A stretch of DNA of 59,313 bases, taken from assembly GCA_001940645.1 (NCBI GenBank), contig MDVS01000023.1, positions 1 through 59,313 on the forward strand, written 5' to 3'. A program made the position numbers and the translations under genes. This DNA comes from Candidatus Heimdallarchaeota archaeon LC_3 (GTDB lineage Archaea > Asgardarchaeota > Heimdallarchaeia > Hodarchaeales > LC-3). Positions 26,406 through 34,567 of this stretch are shown here, in pieces. Within the stretch, counting starts at the first letter, position 1, and each line of letters opens with the position of its first letter. The notes under the pieces are model-generated. The model saw only the letters and a program-made list of their open reading frames with translations. It had not been told where the DNA came from and did no database searches.

Positions 26406-26798
26406 TCATTTTCCATATTTATTAGATTCAAAGATGAAAATTGTTGTTCCGAACAATAAAATTAAGAGAAATAACCAGTTACTTGGATCTAGAAGATATT
26501 CATCCCCTCGACTGATTGCAAAGAATAGAAAACAAATCAATCCTAATATGAAAAACATTAAATAAAATATAAATCTCGGAACAACACGATAACCAATTCG
26601 ATAATAAAAACCTAATATCCCTGTTTTAACTTCTTCTCTGACGTAATATTTGTCTGTTTTAGCAATAATACCTACTGATATGAGTTTGTTTAATTGGTAA
26701 GATACAGATCCTGAAGATGACATTTTCAGTGATTTTTGAATTTCTCTAACTCCTACAACTCCCAGAGGATGAGTTAATACTTGCCAATATATTTTCAA
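26406..26798 (-). CDS. Membrane-tethered winged-helix protein, copy 1
   Basis: An N-terminal winged helix (VREIQKSLKMSSSGSVSYQLNKL) is joined to two predicted spans (FIFYLMFFILGLICFLFF and WLFLLILLFGTTIFIF) with a short outside loop. The start is TTG; the GKALKIYWQVL start matches the copy at 29807 (QGKTLQVYWLL). The form suggests a membrane-bound transcription regulator sensing the envelope. There is no sensor domain between the spans. The family is not otherwise named. Confidence 0.7.
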   Translation of the reverse strand: MKIYWQVLTHPLGVVGVREIQKSLKMSSSGSVSYQLNKLISVGIIAKTDKYYVREEVKTGILGFYYRIGYRVVPRFIFYLMFFILGLICFLFFAISRGDEYLLDPSNWLFLLILLFGTTIFIFESNKYGK

Positions 26799-27052
26799 TG
26801 CTTTTCCTTACAAAATTTCTTTACGTCTTGTATCTAAATCCTCCAATTTATTCTCTTCTTCATTCTGCTTTCCATTATTTTTAGTTGATAAATGTTGCTG
26901 ACTATTACACACTACATTAAAATGTAGATGTCTATAAAAATGGGAGACAACTATTGCAGTAATTATGGAGAAGAAGTTATCACAATTTAAAGTGCATCAA
27001 CTTTAACCTTTGACCTAAACATAAACTTTATATTTTTACTTTCCTTAAATAA

Positions 27053-27130
27053 ATAAGGAAGGATCATCAGCCAAATATCTCATCATGATGAGTATTCAGC
27101 TATAACAGTCTTAATCATTTCCTTCCTCGC
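27053..27130. repeat. Imperfect palindromic element, copy 1 (inverted relative to 32455-32535)
   Basis: GGAAGGATCATCAGCC … CTCATCATGATGAG … AATCATTTCCTTCC folds as one long imperfect hairpin with GGAAGGA termini. Its reverse complement reappears at 32455-32535. It lies in a 590-bp gene-free stretch (26799-27389) that otherwise holds nothing recognised. It could be a MITE-like element or a structured RNA. Confidence 0.7.
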
Positions 27131-27389
27131 ATTACTTTTTTGAATGAATGTTATAAACACCAAAATTTTAGTCAATAAAAGAAATTTTGGTCATTGATAA
27201 AAGAAAAGGAGAATACGTCTGAAAAATCTAACAAAGTTAAAATGAATATTTTTGTGATGGCGAAATTGATCCATTGACTGAGTTGAAAAAAAAAAAACCT
27301 TAATGACCTACTGGAATTTTTTTCCCTTTATTCACAAAATGTAAGGATAGAATTTTGAAGTAAATTAAAAGTACATTTGAAATAATTTA

Positions 27390-27806
27390 TTATGGTAATC
27401 TTCTTATATCTTTTATTTTTTCAAATCCACTATCATAAGAGTAGATCTCTTTTATCTTTTCTCTTTCCATTAGTATCAATGCTAAACAATCATTAGGATC
27501 AAGCTGGGTATCTTGTATGAGATCAATTGCTAATAAATAATCATCCTTTGTAACATCTATTATAGTAATATTTGGTTTAGAATATAAACTTATAAGTAAA
27601 ATTTGTAAATCTTCTAATTTCATAACTTTTTTTAAAATATTACTTACTTCGGATAAATGTACTATAGATGTTAGCACTTCTTCCCCATTATTTATTTTTC
27701 TAATAATATCTTGAGAGTTTTTCTTCATTGATTTCTCTTTTTCATTAAGTTTTCTTTTAGGTTTATAATATGCGTAAATAAAGATATTTGCATCTAAAAA
27801 TTTCAT
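27390..27806 (-). CDS. PIN-domain toxin (VapC)
   Basis: The 138-residue PIN protein has MKFLDANIFIYAYY, SIVHLSEVSNIL, LDPNDCLALILM and YSYDSGFEKIKDI. The ATG overlaps the antitoxin stop (ATGA), so the pair is coupled. Confidence 0.88.
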   Translation of the reverse strand: MKFLDANIFIYAYYKPKRKLNEKEKSMKKNSQDIIRKINNGEEVLTSIVHLSEVSNILKKVMKLEDLQILLISLYSKPNITIIDVTKDDYLLAIDLIQDTQLDPNDCLALILMEREKIKEIYSYDSGFEKIKDIRRLP

Positions 27807-28027
27807 TTTTTACTTATCTCTTCCTCAAATTGTTCCCATGATTCTATGTTAACTCCAAAATCAAGTTGATCGAAAAATTTAGTTAGATCAATATATTTCT
27901 TAGGAATAATCTTTAGATATCCTTTTTTCTTTATCATAAAAACCTCTTTACTTTCGTTTAACTCAGAGTTTCGCCAATCTGCTGGTAAAACAATTCTTCC
28001 TTGTTCATCAACAATTTTTTTTTCGAC
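27803..28027 (-). CDS. AbrB-type antitoxin, start codon lost or shifted
   Basis: The minus strand encodes KKIVDEQGRIVLPADWRNSEL and ends EQFEEEISKK, a swapped-hairpin antitoxin of about 70 residues. No ATG, GTG or TTG lies in frame before KKIV. A GTG at 28029 is out of frame next to an A9 run, where one base less would give MSKKIVDEQGR. It is either a frameshift mutation, a sequencing error in the homopolymer, or a non-standard start. Confidence 0.75.
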   Translation of the reverse strand, partial: VEKKIVDEQGRIVLPADWRNSELNESKEVFMIKKKGYLKIIPKKYIDLTKFFDQLDFGVNIESWEQFEEEISKK

Positions 28028-28119
28028 ACCAGTTTTCGTATTTATTCACCAAATCTATTTATAAATGGCAATAATTTAAAAATCTTCCTATAAAGAATAA
28101 TATTTACTATATTAGTAAT

Positions 28120-28200
28120 TATGATTCAGAAGCAAAAAAAGTAATTAAATAAATGAAAAGAGTATTAAAAACTGAAGAAAATAAAGTAATTTACTTTAAA
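28120..28200 (+). pseudogene. TPR-gene 3' tail fragment
   Basis: TCAGAAGCAAAAAAAGTAAT and the following TATTAAAAACTGAAGAAAAT match the last codons and 3' flank of the TPR gene. It joins directly to the longin A fragment at 28208, preserving the tail-to-tail arrangement of the module. Confidence 0.8.
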
Positions 28201-28207
28201 TCATTTG

Positions 28208-28422
28208 ATTTCGGTAATAATCGGTGATACTTAAGGATCTCAAAGATTTTATCGTCGAAAGAGGAAAAAATTTCAGTATTGATCACTTTATTAGTCCTTA
28301 AAAAGGAAATAAATCTGAAAACGAAACTTTTATGTATATTTTTTGCTACTTTTCTGATCAAATTCTCCTTTACCTCATTATTAGTTTTCAGACAAACAAT
28401 GACATTATCATCATAAAAATAA
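28208..28422 (-). pseudogene. Longin-like A fragment (C-terminal half)
   Basis: The stretch carries the 3' half of the longin A gene: the VIVCLET-equivalent strand, the helix and the KYHR end, with stops and a frame break (LLVLK*GNKS). It ends abruptly at AAAAAT/AAGTAATAG, where the N-terminal half is deleted. Confidence 0.82.
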
Positions 28423-28589
28423 GTAATAGAAGAAAAGCGGTAATATCATCACTTTTTAGGAAAAACCAGAAACTTACGAAATAGTTAGGGAGAAATCATT
28501 CTTATGATGTCACTATTAGTTAATTCTAAATTAAATCCTAAATTAGTAATTTCTGAGATAAATTATGACCCAAAAGAACAAATTTAATA

Positions 28590-28790
28590 ATGATTAAAAT
28601 TTTTGTTGAGATGGTGAAAAATTTGGCAGATAAAACAGATATGGACGAAAAGAAGAAATGCCCTTATTGTAATAATAAAAATAAGAATGTAAATTTTGAG
28701 CGAGCTAATACAAAACATGGATCTTTCCTTACCTTGTTTTGTGAAGATTGTGAAACCATTTTGGGTTTTGTACCAATATTAAATAAATGA
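28590..28790 (+). CDS. Small zinc-ribbon protein
   Basis: The 66-residue protein has KKKCPYCNNKNKN and LTLFCEDCETILGFVP, two CxxC pairs 27 residues apart, giving a four-Cys zinc ribbon. The first 18 residues may not be translated; the Met at 28608 or 28638 are alternative starts. Function is unknown. Confidence 0.65.
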   Translation: MIKIFVEMVKNLADKTDMDEKKKCPYCNNKNKNVNFERANTKHGSFLTLFCEDCETILGFVPILNK

Positions 28791-28933
28791 AATTGTCATT
28801 CTGTGTAGAATTAACTAGTTAAACCCTTGTTTAACTAATTTTCTAGGCTTTCCTAAATGATATTTTTCTATTTTCGATTAATGGTACCATCTTATTGACC
28901 AAATCTGACTTCAGAATAGAACCAAAAAATTTG

Positions 28934-29370
28934 TTATGTTTTCGTTAATAGTCGGTGGTACTTAAGGATCTCAAAGATTTTATCTTGGAAAGAGGAAAAA
29001 ATATCCGTGTCAATCACTTTGTTAGTCTTAAGAAAGGAAATAAATCTGAAAACGAAACTATGATGAAGATTTTTTGCTACTCTTTGAATCAAATTCTCCT
29101 TAACCTCATTAGTAGTTTTCAGACAAACAATGATATTATCATCATAAAAATAGTTAAGTTTACTATCACCCATAGTAATAGTATCAATATTACCTTCATC
29201 AAACCCAGTAATTGAAGAAAAATTGAGTAAAGAGGCAGTAATACCACTAATAATATTTTCATCAATAAGAGAAGAATTAGAATGTTCAAAATCGTGTTGC
29301 ATCAAGCAAACACCACTTTGATCAATAATCCAAATTTATTTAATAAAATAATAGACAACCTCAAAATATT
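28934..29370 (-). pseudogene. Longin-like A, N-terminal frameshift
   Basis: Longin/roadblock-like domain. The open part starts MMQHDFEHSNSSLID and keeps ITASLLNFSSITGFDEGN, ITMGDSKLNYFYDDNIIV and the C-terminal KYHRLL. The first strand (IWIIDQSG) is one base out of frame, because the TTAAATAAATTT stretch is one base shorter than in other copies. The C-terminus ends LLTKT rather than PKSNELL. A translated short form is possible. Confidence 0.78.
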
Positions 29371-29424
29371 AATGAAATTTATTAAATTTAAATTTAAGAT
29401 TTGTTATTTGTAGAACAAGCTACC

Positions 29425-29655
29425 TTTGACCTGCCTGGAAAGAACTACGCAATTTCTTAAGCTGTTGAAACATTTCATCACGAACTTGGGAAATAGAGGT
29501 AGAACGATCAACAGGATACTCTTGAGAAGAAGCTTGATGAGTGGGAAACGATAAAGGAAGAGGGGAAGGGTTCTGATCTAATAACTCTTTTTCAAGAGCA
29601 GATTGGGGTTGAGGTTGAACTTGAGCAGGAGGTTGATATTGAGTTTTAGTAAATG
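29425..29655 (-). pseudogene. P/Q-rich protein gene, 3' part
   Basis: The minus strand gives TQYQPPAQVQPQPQSALEKE, then LLDQNPSPLPLSFPTHQASS, QEYPVDRSTSISQVRDEM and FQQLKKLRSSFQAGQR before TAG. There is no start codon, and low-complexity Pro/Gln dominates. It lies 55 bp upstream of the longin A gene at 28934-29370, the standard order of the module. Confidence 0.8.
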
Positions 29656-29806
29656 ACTGAAGGAAAAGAAAAAAAAGAAATTTCTAGGAAAAATTTGATG
29701 GACTCTGTCCACGCGTCGATATCGTGAAAAAGAAACTATATTAGATAAAGCTAGAAGTAAAGAAATAAAAATTACACGTCCACTGGACAATACTTTAGAA
29801 AACCTT

Positions 29807-30232
29807 TTGCAAGGAAAAACTCTTCAAGTTTATTGGTTGTTAATAGAGAAAAGTGAATTTGGAATAAGAGAAATTCAGAAAGAACTCAATTATTCTTCTT
29901 CTGCTTTGGTTTCTTACCAGATTCAAAAATTAATGACAGACGGACTTGTAAAGAAAGATAACGTAACAGAAAAATATCAAGTTTCTGTAAAAGTAATTAC
30001 TGGTATAATGAATTTCTTTTTTCAATTTAAAGAACAGTTTATACCACGATTTTCCTTGTATTTATTCGTGTTTTTTCTTGGATTCCTATTTTATTTCATT
30101 TTATCGTTAATGTGGGAAGATCCCTTCATCACACATCCAGGAAGTATCTTGTTTTTAATCTCATTAATTATCAGTACAATTATATCTTCGTACGAATCAA
30201 TGAAAATGTGTAAAATGAAATCTAATCAATAG
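29807..30232 (+). CDS. Membrane-tethered winged-helix protein, copy 2
   Basis: The 141-residue protein pairs a winged helix (FGIREIQKELNYSSSALVSY, QIQKLMTDGLVKKD) with two spans (FSLYLFVFFLGFLFYFILSL and SILFLISLIISTIISSYE). It is a paralogue of 26406-26798 on the other strand. The TTG at 29807 is used as start; the frame stays open upstream to about 29695 (RPLDNTLENLL) with no standard start. It lies just upstream of the lectin-like protein gene and could control it. Confidence 0.7.
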   Translation: MQGKTLQVYWLLIEKSEFGIREIQKELNYSSSALVSYQIQKLMTDGLVKKDNVTEKYQVSVKVITGIMNFFFQFKEQFIPRFSLYLFVFFLGFLFYFILSLMWEDPFITHPGSILFLISLIISTIISSYESMKMCKMKSNQ

Positions 30233-30574
30233 GATTTGAAAAATTGCTTATGATGATCTTGAGAATAAAGAAAATAGGAACTCGAATAAGTAGGTTAGTC
30301 TACATTAAAATATTATTTAATCGTTATCTCCTAATTCAAGATTAGTAACGGGGATATCCAAATCTGGTTGATCATTTTATTGAAAAGGATTTTATTATTT
30401 AATGATTCTTGTACTAAAATCAGTACAAGGGTGTATTGATCTTTATACAACCAAAAATAAGGGAAACGTTTAAATAAGGATGCCATTTATTTCACCTAAC
30501 TTAAAATGGAGTTGGGTTTAGCTGAAATCTATATTTTGTATTTTCAAAAGCAAGAGAGGTTATGAGTCAGTACA

Positions 30575-32188
30575 ATGATAAAAAAATTGCTTGTTTTTTT
30601 AATTATAATTAATTTAGGAAGTTTTTTCAGTAATAACGAGTTTATATTACTTAATTCGAATCAAACTGGTTCTGAAAATGATAAATTATTGGTTCATTCC
30701 TTTAATGATCAAATGTATAAACCTTCCTCCCAAAGTATTCCAACTCAATCATCTGAGGAATTTTTTAATTTTTCTCTCTATCAATTTTTTCCAAATTCTG
30801 TAACCTGGCAACAAGCTAAATTACATTGTGAAGATTTACAATTGAATTTAGTTACTATATCTAGTACAGAAGAAAATTTCTTTTTAACCAATTTAGCTGA
30901 GGGTAGAGATATATGGATTGGATTTACTGATGAAGAAAATGAAGGTAATTGGCAATGGGTAACTGAAGAACCTATAATTTACACAAATTGGAATGAAGGA
31001 CAGCCTGATGACTGGGGAGATGGAGAAGACCATGCTGTTTTAGGTGGAGAAGAATTATGGAATGATATTGGTCCACTACAAGGATTAAATCAAGAAAATC
31101 CTTATATATGTGAATCACAACAATCACTCAACGACACTCAATTATCTACTGGATCTTTTAATTCTTCTTATTACAGGGTTTTCTACACACCAATGACATG
31201 GGAACAAGCTAAAATAAATTGTGAAGATTTACAGATGCATTTAGTGACTATAACAAGTCCAGAAGAGAATTTATTTTTAAATAATTTAGCAAAATATACT
31301 ACTATATGGTTAGGATTAACAGATGAGGATAATGAGGGTAAATGGGTATGGATAACTGGAGAACTTTTAGTTTATACGAATTGGGATGGCGATGAACCTA
31401 ATGACAGTGGAATTGGTGAAGATTATGCTGAAATGTTTGGTTCCGGCTGGAATGATAATGGCGGTCCCGCTGATTATGAACTGAAGATCTTATCTGTATG
31501 TGAATCAAAAGATAGTGATCAGGATGAAATTCCAGATCATATTGAAGTGCAAATTGGACTTGATCCATATAAAAACGATACTAATGAAGATCTTGATGGA
31601 GATGACATGCCAAACCTATGGGAATATGAAATGGGACTGAATTTAACTATTAATGATGCTGCTGATGATCCAGATCAAGATGGATTATCGAATCTTGAGG
31701 AATACGAATTAGGTACGTCACCCCGTGTAAGAGATACTGATCAGGATGGGATGGATGATCAATGGGAGGTTGAAATGAATCTTAATCCGTTGAAAAATGA
31801 TGCTGAAGATGATAAGGATGGTGATTTGATCTCAAATTTAGTTGAATATACACAAAAAAGTAATGCAAATAATTTTTGGAATGTCCCATTTTTAAAATCT
31901 GAATTTCCTTTTATTTATTTAAGTCTTCCACTTTTATTAATTCCAGTTATACTTGCAACTTTTTCAGTTATGGGAGGAGGATTAGGTTTTGTCATTAAGA
32001 ATAACAAAAGGAGAAGATTGATTGAAGATACTAATGCTCCTGATTATGAAACCGCATTGTTAGTCAAAAAAGGAAAATTTTTTGATTATGAGGAATTTAA
32101 ATTAGCAAAAGAAATGAATATAACAACAGTAGAAGATTACAAATTAGCATTAGAGTTAAAAGAGCTTGAGAAAGAATTTAGAGATTAA
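30575..32188 (+). CDS. Surface protein with two C-type lectin domains, calcium-type repeats and a membrane anchor
   Basis: A signal peptide (LLVFLIIINLGSFF) is followed by two C-type lectin-like domains at about residues 68-188 and 200-315. Domain 1 has WIGFTDEENEGNWQWVT, GQPDD (the galactose-type QPD motif) and LWNDIG. Domain 2 has WLGLTDEDNEGKWVWIT, DEPND (the mannose-type EPN motif) and GWNDNGG. Both keep WND-type calcium ligands and paired Cys. Next come Asp-rich thrombospondin type 3-like repeats (DSDQDEIPDH, DLDGDDMPNLWEYEMGLN, DPDQDGLSNLEEYELGT, DTDQDGMDDQWE), a span (SLPLLLIPVILATFSVMGGG) and a 60-residue charged inside tail. It probably binds sugars outside the cell. The 3' end runs into a module scar. 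Confidence 0.88.
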   Translation: MIKKLLVFLIIINLGSFFSNNEFILLNSNQTGSENDKLLVHSFNDQMYKPSSQSIPTQSSEEFFNFSLYQFFPNSVTWQQAKLHCEDLQLNLVTISSTEENFFLTNLAEGRDIWIGFTDEENEGNWQWVTEEPIIYTNWNEGQPDDWGDGEDHAVLGGEELWNDIGPLQGLNQENPYICESQQSLNDTQLSTGSFNSSYYRVFYTPMTWEQAKINCEDLQMHLVTITSPEENLFLNNLAKYTTIWLGLTDEDNEGKWVWITGELLVYTNWDGDEPNDSGIGEDYAEMFGSGWNDNGGPADYELKILSVCESKDSDQDEIPDHIEVQIGLDPYKNDTNEDLDGDDMPNLWEYEMGLNLTINDAADDPDQDGLSNLEEYELGTSPRVRDTDQDGMDDQWEVEMNLNPLKNDAEDDKDGDLISNLVEYTQKSNANNFWNVPFLKSEFPFIYLSLPLLLIPVILATFSVMGGGLGFVIKNNKRRRLIEDTNAPDYETALLVKKGKFFDYEEFKLAKEMNITTVEDYKLALELKELEKEFRD

Positions 32189-32441
32189 ATTTAAGTTGGA
32201 GACCCTGCAAGCGAATTTCGATAAAGCAAGTGAAATTCTACTCCACCTCAAAATAATGAAATCATTTTGGAATAAACTTGCTGTTTTTAAGAATCTCCAT
32301 CATTTTCTTCCTAAAAGATCCGAAAATTTGGACATCAAACAAATCAGTCTTCAGAATAGGTCCGATAAAATTGCTGTTGATAAGAATACAAGAAAAGGCT
32401 TAGTTTTTGAAAGTTTGGAGTTTAAAAAGATTTTATTATAA
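32189..32441. pseudogene. Mosaic scar: TPR fragment (+) joined to longin-like B fragment (-)
   Basis: 32195-32245 carries TTGGAGACCCTGCAAGCGAA and on, matching the TPR gene near its 3' end (LETLQANFDKASE). At about 32246 it switches to antisense sequence of longin B (about 32250-32355; compare 37245-37370 and 39940-40105) and then to unmatched DNA. The plus-strand open frame 32166-32441 is a chance chain across these pieces. Confidence 0.75.
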
Positions 32442-32454
32442 TTATAAGAAAAAT

Positions 32455-32535
32455 GGGGAAGGAAATGATTAAGAAAGTTAAAGCTGAATCCTCATCATGC
32501 TGAGTCATTTGGCTAATGATCCTTCCTCAGGTAAT
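32455..32535. repeat. Imperfect palindromic element, copy 2
   Basis: GGGGAAGGAAATGATTAAG … AGCTGAATCCTCATCATGCTG … GCTAATGATCCTTCCTC is the inverted partner of 27053-27130, with about ten differences and one gap. The same hairpin with GGAAGGA ends is conserved despite base changes. Confidence 0.7.
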
Positions 32536-32579
32536 AAATAAAGCAAAAAATAAAAATGTTATGATGGAGAATTTTAAGG

Positions 32580-32692
32580 ATACTCTTGAGAATAAGGTTG
32601 AGGATTGAAATTAGTTAATGGAAGGGGAGAAAGAATATGATCTGATAATTTTTTTTCAAGAGCAGACTGGGGTTGAGCTTAAGGTTTTATTT
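32580..32692 (-). pseudogene. P/Q-rich protein gene fragment
   Basis: The minus strand shows AQPQSALEKKLSDHILSPLPL and NPQPYSQEYP, the middle of the P/Q-rich protein, lacking both ends. Confidence 0.7.
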
Positions 32693-32731
32693 CACATGAA
32701 TTAATCAATGATTAAAAAATGTAAATCGAAT

Positions 32732-33044
32732 TTAATCCCGGTACGCCTTTGAACGACTTCTAATCTAATAAATTAATAATTTATCCGGTTTTTCAAATTC
32801 CATTCTAATTCGATAGTCTCCAATCCTAACCCTGTAGTGATTTGGATAACCCTTTAGTTTTTTTATATCTGAATTTGTGGTTAATCCCTAATTCTTGTAG
32901 CAACGCAAATGATTCACGAATAGAGATCTGAATTTCGCTTAGTAGGAATGTAAATTGTTTTTCAGCCTTTGAAGAGATAAGAATGTCCAAATAAGATGAC
33001 CTAAACGAATTTTTTAAAAGAAATTGCTTTAATTCTCTTATCAT
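32732..33044 (-). pseudogene. RelE/ParE-type toxin, frameshifted
   Basis: The first part reads YLDILISSKAEKQFTFLLSE and IRESFALLQELG in one frame. Then a one-base shift near KKTKG moves the coding into KGYPNHYRVRIGDYRIRMEF, the RelE core strand, followed by a TAG inside the last strand (LLIY*IRSRSKAYRD). This toxin is therefore dead by two lesions, while its antitoxin frame is intact. Confidence 0.8.
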
Positions 33045-33192
33045 TTTTATATTCTTCGATTATTTGAACTTCTTCTGGATTAGGGTCTATTGTTTCTAAT
33101 TTTGAATCAAAAATTACCCATTCTAATCGATTAAGACGTTTATTCAATCCTCGAATCTCAATAAGGATTTCTTGAAGAATTTCATCAGTCAT
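33001..33192 (-). CDS. Antitoxin partner of the broken RelE
   Basis: The 63-residue protein begins MTDEILQEILIEIRGLNKRL, a helical start, and ends NDKRIKAISFKKFV. It overlaps the toxin start by 44 bp. The fold resembles short RelB-like partners of archaeal RelE toxins; the family is not certain. An intact antitoxin beside a dead toxin is a stable end state. Confidence 0.65.
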   Translation of the reverse strand: MTDEILQEILIEIRGLNKRLNRLEWVIFDSKLETIDPNPEEVQIIEEYKNDKRIKAISFKKFV

Positions 33193-33334
33193 AAAATCAT
33201 CATCCTAAATGCGCCTTTTTAAATATAAATATATTACTTTTCGGTATCTCTATCTTTAATTCAAAAGAATCGATTGATAATGGACGAATTTCTGGAAATT
33301 CTCAGAGAAATAGAAAAAATGGTTAATTAAGAAA

Positions 33335-33432
33335 ATTTCTTGTGTTGTTGAAAGATTTCATTACGAACCTAGGAAATAGAAGCAGATCGAGCCTCAGGGA
33401 GCTCCTGAGAAGAAGATTGAGGATTGAAACAA
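33335..33432 (-). pseudogene. P/Q-rich protein gene fragment
   Basis: The minus strand encodes NPQSSSQELPEARSASIS, then QVRNEIFQQHKKF-like sequence: part of the P/Q-rich protein before its C-terminal helix. It directly abuts the PIN gene at 33445. Confidence 0.7.
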
Positions 33433-33444
33433 TAACTCTTTGGA

Positions 33445-33891
33445 TTAAATAAAATCTTTAGCTAATAGATAAAATTTGGTGGAAAAATTATTTTTCTTAA
33501 GAAATTTGAAGAAAATATCATCTAAAGAAAGAAATTGTATTTGTTGGTTTTTTGAATTAATATAATGTAAACAATCAAATAAATCTGAGTGTCCTAAGTA
33601 TTTTATATTAATAGCTTCTAAATAATTAGTGGGAGGAATATTTAATTCTTGATAATAAGTTTCAATACTTTTCATTCCTATTTGAAAGGTTTGTTCATGG
33701 TCTGAGGAAATATTTGGTGATTTCCTTTCATTTAAGTAGACCCAACTTATTTCCACCAAGTTTATTTGTGAATAAAATAATTCAAAGGTTGAAAAATCAT
33801 TTTCGAGCTTTTTCAAGCATTTTTTAAGGATCTCATTATCAATATCGATACCTACAGTAGGTAAAAGAAAAGAAGTATCAAGTAATAACTT
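33445..33891 (-). CDS. PIN-like toxin
   Basis: The protein has LKLLLDTSFLLPTVG, INLVEISWVYLNE, GHSDLFDCLHYINS and LSLDDIFFKFLKK, covering the PIN acidic positions. The TTG at 33891 places the start near the overlap with the antitoxin; the wider frame from 33936 would overlap it by 59 bp. About 148 residues. Confidence 0.8.
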   Translation of the reverse strand, partial: KLLLDTSFLLPTVGIDIDNEILKKCLKKLENDFSTFELFYSQINLVEISWVYLNERKSPNISSDHEQTFQIGMKSIETYYQELNIPPTNYLEAINIKYLGHSDLFDCLHYINSKNQQIQFLSLDDIFFKFLKKNNFSTKFYLLAKDFI

Positions 33892-34123
33892 CAAGTTTCT
33901 TTTGTTCCTCCTCAACCACCTTTTCAATTGTCTCAAGGTCAGAAGAAATATATTTCTTTCCGTATAAGGCTAACTTTATAGGGTTTTGATAATTTTTGAT
34001 AACTAATTCACTCTCTAAAACAGTCAATTCTAAAATATCTCCTTCTTTCAAATTCAATTTAGTAACCACTTTTTTTGGAAGGTAGATAGTGTTTTTTTTA
34101 CCCAGTTTAATTTGGATTTTCAT
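33878..34123 (-). CDS. AbrB-type antitoxin
   Basis: The 81-residue protein reads MKIQIKLGKKNTIYLPKKVV and LNLKEGDILELTVLESELVI, the AbrB fold, followed by a toxin-binding C-terminal helix (ETIEKVVEEEQKKLE). It overlaps the PIN toxin gene. Confidence 0.85.
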   Translation of the reverse strand: MKIQIKLGKKNTIYLPKKVVTKLNLKEGDILELTVLESELVIKNYQNPIKLALYGKKYISSDLETIEKVVEEEQKKLEVIT

Positions 34124-34224
34124 TTTGAATAATATAAAAATTCAGAATTTATAAATTTTTCTGAAAAAAGAAAAAAATCTGAATAAAACCAATAATCTGA
34201 AATAGATATTGTAAAAAATTTTGC

Positions 34225-34392
34225 AAGAAAAAATTATGTTTGAACCAGCTTAGAAAGAACTACGCAATTTCTTGGACTGTTGAAACATCTCATTACGAAT
34301 CTGGGAGATAGAAGTAGAATAATCGGCGATATAATCTTGAGAAGAAGATTAAAGATTAATATTGAAAGTAAAAGGAAGAGGAGAAGAGAAAA
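34225..34392 (-). pseudogene. P/Q-rich protein gene fragment (C-terminal end)
   Basis: The region matches STSISQIRNEMFQQSKKLRS and the end of the protein, with substitutions (KLVQT) and frame breaks. It directly follows the 3' end of a longin A fragment on the same strand, so here module units lie head to tail. Confidence 0.75.
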
Positions 34393-34393
34393 T

Positions 34394-34562
34394 TAAAGTA
34401 ATTCACTTGATTTCGGTAATAGTCGGTGATACTTAAGGACCTCAAAGATTTTATCTTTGAAAGAGGAAAAAATTTCCGTGTCAATCACTTTATTAGTCTT
34501 AAGAAAAGAAATAAATCTGAAAAGGAAACTATTATGAATATTTTTTAGAACTTTCTATAAAT
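34394..34562 (-). pseudogene. Longin-like A fragment (C-terminal third)
   Basis: The sequence matches the last third of the longin A gene, ending PKSSELL-type at 34398. It stops at 34562 against the 3' end of the MFS gene, which shows that a copy was cut by insertion or deletion there. Confidence 0.78.
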
Positions 34563-34567
34563 CTTCT

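Noticed and set aside
28955..29215. Plus-strand open frames over the longin A genes (also 38868-39143, 37239-37430, 39940-40131)
   Set aside because: They are antisense shadows of the conserved longin A/B coding sequence; the minus-strand reading gives the folded-protein pattern.
32166..32441. 91-residue plus-strand open frame after the lectin gene
   Set aside because: It chains the lectin gene's end, a TPR scrap and antisense longin B DNA; the pieces are each explained otherwise.
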